A stretch of 52,516 bases of DNA from an uncultured Pelagibacteraceae bacterium. GTDB taxonomy: Bacteria; Pseudomonadota; Alphaproteobacteria; Pelagibacterales; Pelagibacteraceae. How positions within the stretch are numbered: position 1 is the first letter of the stretch; the number at the start of each line of letters is the position of its first letter. Made by a program: the position numbers and the translations under genes. The stretch spans positions 1-52,516 of the forward strand of contig CACMNP010000006.1 in assembly GCA_902615045.1 (NCBI GenBank), written 5' to 3'. Under the pieces are notes generated by a model, which saw only the letters and a program-made list of their open reading frames with translations, made no database searches and was not told the origin of the DNA. Positions 46,130-52,516 of this stretch are shown piece after piece.

Positions 46130-46193
46130 AATTCAACAAATTGTTAAAATTATTTTAATGCAAATATTTAAGCCTATGATATTATCAGTTTTA

Positions 46194-46240
46194 GATAGTC
46201 CTATCTAGCCATCTTTAGCTCCCGGTTTTTTAGGACTATC
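46194..46240 (+). promoter_or_regulatory. Inverted repeat overlapping the start region of the LysE-type exporter
   Basis: GATAGTCCTA (46194-46203) and its exact reverse complement TAGGACTATC (46231-46240) flank a 27-base loop containing the GC-rich run GCTCCCGG. The second arm ends six bases before the ATG at 46247, so in RNA the stem would cover the normal ribosome-site position. It could be a translational control element or an operator; no known riboswitch class was recognised. Confidence 0.45.
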
Positions 46241-46246
46241 CTTGAA

Positions 46247-46861
46247 ATGCTTCCCATAGATTTTATCCTTTTTTTACAGATCATCATTTTTATGTTTATA
46301 ACTCCAGGCACACCTAGAATTGTAATTATTTCTTATTCTATGAACTACGGCGTTCAAAAATGTGTCTGGACTGCGTTAGGAGATGTAACTGCAAATATAA
46401 TTCAGGCAACTTTAGTAATTTTTGTTATTGGATCTTTTTTGTCGGACAATCCAACAATATTAAATACTTTAAAATGGTTAGGTATCGCCTATTTAACATA
46501 TCTCGCTTATGATATTTATAAATCGAGACCTAAAGATATAAATACAAAAGATATTTTAGATAAAAGTTTTTTTTCGTTTTACAAAGATGGTTTTTTAGTT
46601 GCAGGAACAAGTCCTAAAGCATGGATGTTTTTTCCATTTATATTTCCACAATTTATTGATTTTAATTCTAATTATATTATTCAGTTTATTATTTTAATTA
46701 CAACTTATGTAGTATTAGATTTTCTGTCTTTAGTTGGTTATGCAATCTTGGCTAATAAATTAATTGTTTGGATCAAAGCTAATCCTAAAATTATAAATAC
46801 AATTTCAGCTTGTGTGATAATTTTGATAGCTATAATTATTGCATTTACTCAACAATACTAA
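46247..46861 (+). CDS. LysE/RhtB-family amino-acid exporter
   Basis: 204 residues with six predicted membrane helices. The N-terminal TPGTPRIVIISYSMNYGVQ and the following ALGDVTAN are typical of LysE/RhtB efflux proteins, as is the middle FLVAGTSPKAWMFF. They expel amino acids such as homoserine, threonine or lysine; the substrate is not determinable. The inverted repeat immediately upstream may control expression. It stands alone, between grxC on the other strand and livK. Confidence 0.85.
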   Translation: MLPIDFILFLQIIIFMFITPGTPRIVIISYSMNYGVQKCVWTALGDVTANIIQATLVIFVIGSFLSDNPTILNTLKWLGIAYLTYLAYDIYKSRPKDINTKDILDKSFFSFYKDGFLVAGTSPKAWMFFPFIFPQFIDFNSNYIIQFIILITTYVVLDFLSLVGYAILANKLIVWIKANPKIINTISACVIILIAIIIAFTQQY

Positions 46862-46949
46862 GGTATATTGCGTTACTACTCCCACTTGCAATTAAATAGT
46901 TTTTGTTATTAATTTAAGCTTTATTAATTAATAAATTAAAGGGGAATAA

Positions 46950-48188
46950 ATGAAAATAAAAAACATTTTAATTACATTTGTTTCTGCAATAGCATTATTA
47001 TTTTCAACTTCTGTTGTATCTTTTGCAAAAGTTGTTGGAGATAAAATTATTTTAGGTGCTGCAATCTCTTTAACTGGTAAGTATTCATCTAATGGTGTTC
47101 ATACTCAAAACGGCTATAACATGGCTGTTGATAGAATTAACAGCATGGGTGGAGTAAAAGTTGGGGGAAAAACTTATAAGTTTGATATCATATATTATGA
47201 TGATGAATCAAACCCTAAGAGAGCAGCTCAACTTGCAGAAAGATTAATCTCACAAGATAAAGTAGAGTTCATGCTTGGGCCATACAGTTCAGGTTTGACA
47301 AAAGCTATAGCACCAGTAACAGAAAAATATGGTGTACCAATGGTTGAGGCTAACGGTGCTTCTAGATCTTTGTTTACGAAAGGTTACAAATATCTATTTG
47401 CGGTATTAGCACCAGCAAACTTGTATCTTGATGTAGCAATAAGAACAGCTGTTGAGTTAAATGGCGGAAAAGGTGTAAGAATTGCACAAGCTTTTGAACA
47501 AGATGCATTCTCACAAGACGTACGATTAGGTATTTTAGATGCTGCTAAAGAAACTGGATCTGAAATTATAATTGACGACAAACTTCCAAAAGAACTTAAT
47601 GATATGGCTGCTACATTAGTTAAAGTAAAACAAATGAAGCCAGATGTATTGGTTGTTTCAGGTCATACAAAAGGAGCTTTAACAGCAATAAGACAAATTT
47701 CAGAGATGAAAGTTGATGTTCCTATGTTGGCAATGACACACTGTGATGCTGCAAAATTATCAAAGCAACATGGTAAAAATTCTCAATATGCACTATGTGC
47801 TTCTCAATGGCATAAAACATTAACTTACAAAGATGATTTCTTTAAAGATGGTATGACATATGCAGCAGATTTTGAAAAAGAATTTGGCTATGATCCGCCA
47901 TATCAATCTGCAGAGTCTTCAGCTGCACTGTTAGTATTTAAAGATGCTTTTGAAAGAGCTAATACTTTTGATCAGAAAAAAGTAAGAGATGCTCTTGCTG
48001 CAACTAACATGCAAACATTCTATGGAAATATTAAATTTGCACCTGGTGGTCAAAATGTTGACAAACCAATGGTACTTTTCCAAGTAATGTGTGATGATGC
48101 TGGTAAGTGTGAAAATAAAGTTGTTGCTCCATTAAAATGGGCTTCAGCTGAGTTAATACACCCAGTACCAAAGTGGTCTGAAAGATAA
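46950..48188 (+). CDS. livK: LivK-type ABC transporter substrate-binding protein
   Basis: 412 residues. A signal peptide (to about SFAK) precedes a type I periplasmic-binding fold with ILGAAISLTGKYSSNGVHTQNGYNMAV, YYDDESNPKRAAQLAERL and MLGPYSSGLTKAIAPV. The protein captures branched-chain or related amino acids for the permease encoded downstream. A strong GGGG-containing ribosome site (AAAGGGGAATAA) precedes the ATG. A terminator follows, so this subunit can be made in excess of the membrane parts. Ligand specificity is inferred from the operon. Confidence 0.9.
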   Translation: MKIKNILITFVSAIALLFSTSVVSFAKVVGDKIILGAAISLTGKYSSNGVHTQNGYNMAVDRINSMGGVKVGGKTYKFDIIYYDDESNPKRAAQLAERLISQDKVEFMLGPYSSGLTKAIAPVTEKYGVPMVEANGASRSLFTKGYKYLFAVLAPANLYLDVAIRTAVELNGGKGVRIAQAFEQDAFSQDVRLGILDAAKETGSEIIIDDKLPKELNDMAATLVKVKQMKPDVLVVSGHTKGALTAIRQISEMKVDVPMLAMTHCDAAKLSKQHGKNSQYALCASQWHKTLTYKDDFFKDGMTYAADFEKEFGYDPPYQSAESSAALLVFKDAFERANTFDQKKVRDALAATNMQTFYGNIKFAPGGQNVDKPMVLFQVMCDDAGKCENKVVAPLKWASAELIHPVPKWSER

Positions 48189-48200
48189 AAAAAAATAATT

Positions 48201-48229
48201 AAGCCCCCTAGAAATAGGGGGCTTTTTTT
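48201..48229 (+). terminator. Rho-independent terminator after livK
   Basis: A perfect 10-base-pair stem (AAGCCCCCTA / TAGGGGGCTT) closes a GAAA loop and runs into seven T residues. It lies between livK and livH and is one of the few strongly GC-rich hairpins in the window. Partial read-through would keep livH-livF expressed at a lower level than livK. Confidence 0.92.
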
Positions 48230-48249
48230 ATAGAAATCAAAATTAAATT

Positions 48250-49143
48250 ATGGATTTTTTAGTCTTCCAATATCCAATGATAACCATTCAAGCATGTCTC
48301 GATGGACTTTTGCTTGGAATATTATTTGCATTAATTGCCTATGGAATGGCACTTCAGTGGGGTGTTATGAATATAATTAATATTGCACAGGGAGACCTTG
48401 TTATATTGGGTGGATACATTGCGTACTTTATGTATCTCTACGGCATTCATCCAGCTTGGGGAGTAATTGTCTCTCCAATAATTATGTATTTTGTTGGTAT
48501 TGCAATTTACAAATTAGTTATAAATAAAGTTGTAGACAGAGATCTCTTCATTTCGATATTAGCAACCTTTGGAATTAGTATTCTGTTCATGCAGTTAATG
48601 AACTTTGCATTTGGAGCAGATGTTGTTTTAGCTAATTCCGGATACGGGACCACAATGTTGTTTGATAATAACGTTGTTTTACCGAACTCTAAAATATTTT
48701 CTGCTTTTATAAGTATTGTCTTTGCAATTTGTTTAGTAATTTATATGAAAAGATCAAAATTAGGTCGTGCAATTAGAGCAACAGCTCAAAATGCAAGAGC
48801 AGCAAAAATTTTAGGCGTTGATACAGAAAAAGTTTATGCAGCAACATTTGGAATAAACGCAGCATTATGTGGTGTAGCTGGAGCTTTAATTTCAATAACA
48901 TTTACCATTCATCCATATATGGGATTACCTTACACCATAAGATCATTTATGATTGTGATTGTTGCAGGATTAGGAAACTTACCTGGAGTAGCTATGTCAG
49001 GTATGGGACTAGGAATATTTGAGGAATTTGCAGATTATATTCTTGGTACGGAATTTAGAATTGGTTCAGTATTTTTATTATTAGTTTTAATTTTAGTTTA
49101 CAGAAGATTTAAACTTTCAAGAAAAAGAGAGTACTTGAAGTGA
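48250..49143 (+). CDS. livH: LivH-type ABC transporter permease
   Basis: 297 residues with eight or so membrane helices. LivH stretches are visible: GVMNIINIAQGDLVILGGYIAY, RAIRATAQNARAAKILGVDTEKVYAATFGINAALCG (the EAA-like coupling loop), and VAGLGNLPGVAMSG. It forms half of the branched-chain amino-acid pore with LivM. It overlaps the following small gene by four bases (GTGA). Confidence 0.93.
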   Translation: MDFLVFQYPMITIQACLDGLLLGILFALIAYGMALQWGVMNIINIAQGDLVILGGYIAYFMYLYGIHPAWGVIVSPIIMYFVGIAIYKLVINKVVDRDLFISILATFGISILFMQLMNFAFGADVVLANSGYGTTMLFDNNVVLPNSKIFSAFISIVFAICLVIYMKRSKLGRAIRATAQNARAAKILGVDTEKVYAATFGINAALCGVAGALISITFTIHPYMGLPYTIRSFMIVIVAGLGNLPGVAMSGMGLGIFEEFADYILGTEFRIGSVFLLLVLILVYRRFKLSRKREYLK

Positions 49144-49322
49144 GAAAAGCTAAAATTAAAGATGATAATGGCAAATTGATAGAAGTGGATATTGTCAAAT
49201 TTAAAAAACATTTAGATCAATATCATTCAACAGGATCTAGTCTTCATGAAGAAAATGGACACTATTTTACAGTTGATAATGATTTTAGAGATAAAATAGA
49301 GAGTTTATATGAACAAAAATAG
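49140..49322 (+). CDS. Small conserved-looking protein between livH and livM
   Basis: 60 residues with GTG start, no signal or membrane helix. The charged sequence (RKAKIKDDNGKLIEVDIVKFKKHLDQYHSTGSSLHEENGHYF in outline: acidic/basic N-half, then His-rich middle) is not recognised. It overlaps livH by four bases and livM by 14, a coupling pattern that makes a real gene likely. It may be a small cytosolic accessory of the transporter; no function is claimed. Confidence 0.7.
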   Translation: MRKAKIKDDNGKLIEVDIVKFKKHLDQYHSTGSSLHEENGHYFTVDNDFRDKIESLYEQK

Positions 49323-50361
49323 TTGGATCTTGTACATAGGAATTTTGGTATTCGGCCTAGTAGCACCGTTTATTTTTCCAGCTTTTAAAGTTCAACTATC
49401 AATTCTTTGTGTATTAATTGTTCTGGCAACTACTTGGAATATCCAAGGTGGTGAAATGGGTTATAATACATTTGGAAATATTCTTTTTTATGGTTTGGGG
49501 ATGTATCTTTGTGCCTCTGTTCAAGTTGGTATGTTCTTTCCATTAGCTGAGTGGACCGAAAGCGGTGGCGAAAAAACTTTCGTTCATACACCTTCTCAAT
49601 TTTTTCAAGGTATGGCAGTAGGACTTGTAGTTGCTGCTGTTGTCCCCACGATAGTTGCAGGATTAATTGGTTATGCAATTTTAGGATTAAGAGGTCATTA
49701 CTTTGCAATTTGTACATTAGGTTTAGGAGTTGCAGCAGGAGAAATTTCTGGAGGTATTGAAATTATTGGAGCTGGACAAGGTTTTACTACTCCTCCTTTT
49801 CCAAATATTGGAGGTCTTGAGGCAAGAGGTGAATTTTTTTATTTTCTAAGTTTTGGAGCACTCGTTTTAACTTTCATTGCTGTAAGAGCAATTTATACAA
49901 CAAGGTTTAGATTAATTCTGAACGCAATCAGAGATAATGAAGACAAAGCTGAAGCAATGGGAATTGAGACTATGAAATACAAAATAACTGGATGGATGAT
50001 TTCAGCTTTCTTTTGTGGTCTTGCTGGAGGAATAATGGGAGGTCTAGTTGGTTACATCGATTCAACAGATGTTGCATTTGATGGAAGAGAAATGGGTGTA
50101 TTCATGGTATTAATGGCAATCCTTGGAGGTAAGGGAACTTTGTGGGGGCCGATAATTGGCGCTACTTTATTTCACTTCTTTAAAGAAGGCTTTTGGACAT
50201 TCTTCCTAGGTTGGCAGTATGTTGCGTTAGGAGTTTTAATCGTAGTTATAGTAATTTATTTCCCAGAAGGATTAATGGGATGGTTGAGAGAAAAATATCC
50301 AGAAAGATTTGGTGAAGTAGTTGATGAAGCTGATCGAAAAGCACAGGTAGAATTAAAATGA
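49309..50361 (+). CDS. livM: LivM-type ABC transporter permease
   Basis: 350 residues, about nine membrane helices. The family runs GEMGYNTFGNILFYGLGMYLCA, LRGHYFAICTLGLGVA, and the coupling loop LILNAIRDNEDKAEAMGIETMKYKITGW are clear, as is GGKGTLWGPIIGA. It pairs with LivH. A roughly 20-residue loop with acidic and Gly residues (EWTESGGEKTFVHTPSQF) is inserted between early helices. It overlaps both flanking genes. Confidence 0.93.
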   Translation: MNKNSWILYIGILVFGLVAPFIFPAFKVQLSILCVLIVLATTWNIQGGEMGYNTFGNILFYGLGMYLCASVQVGMFFPLAEWTESGGEKTFVHTPSQFFQGMAVGLVVAAVVPTIVAGLIGYAILGLRGHYFAICTLGLGVAAGEISGGIEIIGAGQGFTTPPFPNIGGLEARGEFFYFLSFGALVLTFIAVRAIYTTRFRLILNAIRDNEDKAEAMGIETMKYKITGWMISAFFCGLAGGIMGGLVGYIDSTDVAFDGREMGVFMVLMAILGGKGTLWGPIIGATLFHFFKEGFWTFFLGWQYVALGVLIVVIVIYFPEGLMGWLREKYPERFGEVVDEADRKAQVELK

Positions 50362-51098
50362 GTATTCTTGAAGTTAACAATGTAAGTAAATCATTTGGGG
50401 GAGTTAAAGCCAATGTAGATATTTCAATGTCAGTTGAAAAAGGAAAGATAGTTGGTCTTATAGGACCCAATGGATCTGGAAAAACAACATTATTTAATTC
50501 GATAGTTGGTACATACCCAATAGACAATGGTTCAATTAAGTTTAATGGAAAAGAAGTATCAGAATTACCGGTACCAGTAATTGCAAAACTGGGATTATTA
50601 AGAACATTTCAGCAAACTAGAATTTATGGAAAATTAAACTGTGTAGATAACATGCTTATAAGTCACAAAGGTAGTGATGAAAGTTTGTTTAAAATTTTCT
50701 CAAAAATTCCAAAAGAGCTCACAGAAAAAGCAGAAAACTTACTTAATTTTGTTGGATTGTATCAAAAAAGAAAACTCAGGGCAGGCGACCTATCTTTTGG
50801 ACAACAAAAGTTATTAGAACTTGCAATGGCACTAATGAATGAGCCAGAAATGCTATTATTAGATGAGCCAACAGCAGGTATAAATCCTACTTTAATTAAT
50901 GGAATTATTGATAGACTAATCAAAGTTAATCAAGATTTTGGCATAACATTACTTGTTATTGAGCACAATATGAGAGTAATTATGCAATTAGCTGAAGACA
51001 TATTTTGCCTTGCACATGGAAAAATGCTCGCAAATGGCACTCCTGAAGAAATTAAAAATGATAAAAGAGTAGTTGATGCATATTTGGGGGCTCAATAA
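50358..51098 (+). CDS. livG: LivG-type ABC transporter ATPase
   Basis: 246 residues. Walker A GPNGSGKTTLFN, Q-loop in LRTFQQTRIYG, signature LSFGQQKLLELAMAL (a variant of LSGGQ, usual for LivG), Walker B MLLLDEPTAGINP and the switch His in VIEHNMRVIM. It energises uptake with LivF. It overlaps livM by four bases and livF by one. Confidence 0.95.
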   Translation: MSILEVNNVSKSFGGVKANVDISMSVEKGKIVGLIGPNGSGKTTLFNSIVGTYPIDNGSIKFNGKEVSELPVPVIAKLGLLRTFQQTRIYGKLNCVDNMLISHKGSDESLFKIFSKIPKELTEKAENLLNFVGLYQKRKLRAGDLSFGQQKLLELAMALMNEPEMLLLDEPTAGINPTLINGIIDRLIKVNQDFGITLLVIEHNMRVIMQLAEDIFCLAHGKMLANGTPEEIKNDKRVVDAYLGAQ

Positions 51099-51883
51099 TG
51101 TCTAGTCAATATGAAGTTTTAGGAAAAGCACCTGGTCCAGAAGATCTAAAAAACTTATCTTCTGAAGATATTCATTTAACAATAAAAAATTTGAATGCTG
51201 GATATGGTAAAATGGAAATTTTACATAATTTTGATTTATTTGTAAGCAAAGCACAATCATTATGTTTAATTGGTCCAAATGGAGCTGGCAAATCAACAAT
51301 ACTTCACTCAATATATGGATTTACAAATATTTTCTCAGGCAAAATAGAAATTGATGGAAAAGAGATAACAAATTTAACTCCAGCTGAAAAATTAAAGTCA
51401 GTTGGTATAGCTTATATTCTGCAAGATAATTCAGTTTTTCCAGATATGACTGTTGAGGAAAATTTGTTAATGGGCGGTTTTATCAAAGATAAAACTGAAG
51501 AGTCATATCAAGAGGCAGAAAAGATTTTAGATAAATATGAAAGATTAAGGAATAGAAGAAGTCAACCAGCAAAAGTTTTATCAGGTGGAGAAAGAAGATT
51601 GCTAGAAATATCAAGAGCTTTAGTAATGAAACCCTCAGTTCTTTTAGTTGATGAACCTTCTATTGGGTTAGAACCAAGATATATTGATATGGTTTTTGAA
51701 ATTTTGGGAGACCTACAAAAAAATGAAAAGAAAACAATTATTCTAGTTGAGCAAAATGCCAAAAAAGGTTTAGAGTTTTCTGATATCGGATATGTATTAG
51801 TATCCGGCCAAACAGCTATAGCAGGAAGAGGCGATGATTTACTCAAAAATGATGATGTTGGACGTCTATTCCTTGGGGGATGA
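51098..51883 (+). CDS. livF: LivF-type ABC transporter ATPase
   Basis: 261 residues. About 25 extra N-terminal residues precede LTIKNLNAGYGKMEILHNFDL, the normal start of LivF. Walker A GPNGAGKSTILHS, signature LSGGERRLLEIS, Walker B VLLVDEPSIGLEP and the switch region VEQNAKKGLEF (Gln-Asn form, common in LivF) are all present. It forms the ATPase dimer with LivG and overlaps the next gene by four bases. Confidence 0.95.
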   Translation: MSSQYEVLGKAPGPEDLKNLSSEDIHLTIKNLNAGYGKMEILHNFDLFVSKAQSLCLIGPNGAGKSTILHSIYGFTNIFSGKIEIDGKEITNLTPAEKLKSVGIAYILQDNSVFPDMTVEENLLMGGFIKDKTEESYQEAEKILDKYERLRNRRSQPAKVLSGGERRLLEISRALVMKPSVLLVDEPSIGLEPRYIDMVFEILGDLQKNEKKTIILVEQNAKKGLEFSDIGYVLVSGQTAIAGRGDDLLKNDDVGRLFLGG

Positions 51884-52516
51884 TTAATTCAAAATATTTT
51901 TTTAAAGGAATTCTTTGCGCAAAAGAATTCGATAGCCCTGCAATTGCTCTTGGTTTAAGCTTTTTAGCAATAGGTGCTTTATTAAAAAATTTAGGTTTTA
52001 CAATTAAAGAAAGTATTTTTTCAACTTTTTTAACTTACGCGTTACCTGGTTCACTTGTAATGGCAGAATCGATTTTGATTGGAGTTTCGTTACTTAATTT
52101 ATTTTTTGCCGTATGGTTAGTTAATGCAAGATTGTATCCGATGACAGTATCTTTAATGCCATTGTTAAAGCACCAAAGTCAACCAAGATGGAAGTATTAT
52201 CTTTCATGTCATTTTGTTGCAGTATCTTCGTGGTTAATTCTAAAAAATAATTATAAAGATATTGAAAAAAAATATAGAGTCGATTTTTGGATAGGAATTG
52301 GAACTGCAACTTGGTTGATAGCAATTTTTTCAACTATCTTAGGTTATTACTCTGCTGATTTCTTAAATAGAGAAATGATGATTGGATTAGCTATAATCAA
52401 TCCAATTTATTTTACTTGTACAATGATAGGAGTGATGAAGTCTATACAATTAAATGTTTCAATAATTTTAGGAGCTATCTTAGGACCTTTATTTTATTTT
52501 ATTAGTCCTGATTGGT
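51880..52516 (+). CDS. AzlC-like branched-chain amino-acid permease (partial)
   Basis: Starts at ATG 51880 inside the livF stop region (ATGA overlap) and remains open to the right edge, 212 residues. Several hydrophobic helices and the AzlC-type run VNARLYPMTVSLMPLL, with FDSPAIALGLSFLAIGALLKNLGF near the start, support an AzlC family protein, which usually pairs with a small AzlD to export branched-chain amino acids. An AzlD gene would be expected beyond the window. Position after livF agrees with a branched-chain amino-acid theme. Confidence 0.78.
   Translation, partial: MINSKYFFKGILCAKEFDSPAIALGLSFLAIGALLKNLGFTIKESIFSTFLTYALPGSLVMAESILIGVSLLNLFFAVWLVNARLYPMTVSLMPLLKHQSQPRWKYYLSCHFVAVSSWLILKNNYKDIEKKYRVDFWIGIGTATWLIAIFSTILGYYSADFLNREMMIGLAIINPIYFTCTMIGVMKSIQLNVSIILGAILGPLFYFISPDW

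Overview
The window is strongly A+T-rich, with genes packed almost end to end. Most intergenic gaps are under 100 bases, many starts and stops overlap, and no gap reaches 300 bases. The gene content (LeuA tail, Mre/Rod cell-wall genes, a Type IV pilus island, a homodimeric pyruvate dehydrogenase E1, a Liv-type amino-acid ABC transporter) fits a streamlined marine alphaproteobacterium. The style is most like SAR11/Pelagibacterales; that placement is inference and no marker gene was compared. No tRNA, rRNA, CRISPR array, insertion sequence or phage gene was seen.

Layout. 1-163: end of leuA. 168-5633: mreB-mreC-mreD-mrdA-rodA elongasome operon. 5634-6923 (minus): GAF-PP2C (RsbU/SpoIIE-like) phosphatase. 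7092-11548: prepilin peptidase pilD, then a MoxR ATPase, a DUF58 protein and a transmembrane transglutaminase. 11537-22200 (minus): operon read pilT, fimT/gspH-like, pilV, pilW, pilX, an unknown secreted protein, pilY1 and an autotransporter-like protein. 22355-29706: pilMN (a fusion), pilO, pilP, pilQ, pilB, pilC. 29703-30434 (minus): STAS antagonist and RsbW-like kinase. 30576-31745: two pilins and a small membrane protein. 31810-36612: two ammonium transporters, each fused to a PP2C phosphatase, flanking a periplasmic metal-binding-type protein, followed at 36615-36743 by the decayed tail of a third phosphatase copy. 36816-46861: mixed metabolic and envelope genes (FAD oxidoreductase, EamA exporter, 2-hydroxyacid dehydrogenase, aceE, deacetylase, msrB, an inverse-autotransporter barrel and its secreted neighbour, glutaredoxin, LysE-type exporter). 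46950-52516: livK, terminator, livH, a 60-residue small protein, livM, livG, livF, and a truncated azlC-like gene.

How they may work together. The most interesting reading is a regulatory circuit built into the pilus island. One STAS protein and one RsbW-like kinase form a partner-switch core. Three PP2C phosphatases could feed it: one cytosolic with a GAF sensor and two attached to Amt ammonium channels whose pore histidines are intact. The Amt-PP2C proteins look like ammonium transporter-sensors that could report external ammonium to the STAS switch without a PII protein. The physical link to pili suggests that surface attachment, DNA uptake or pilus activity is an output. The domain architectures are read directly from sequence; the wiring and output are inference. 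Further oddities are a PilM-PilN fusion, a beta-propeller-like insert in the PilY1 vWA domain, a secretin that appears to be a lipoprotein while PilP is not, and an autotransporter barrel with a C-terminal coiled coil.
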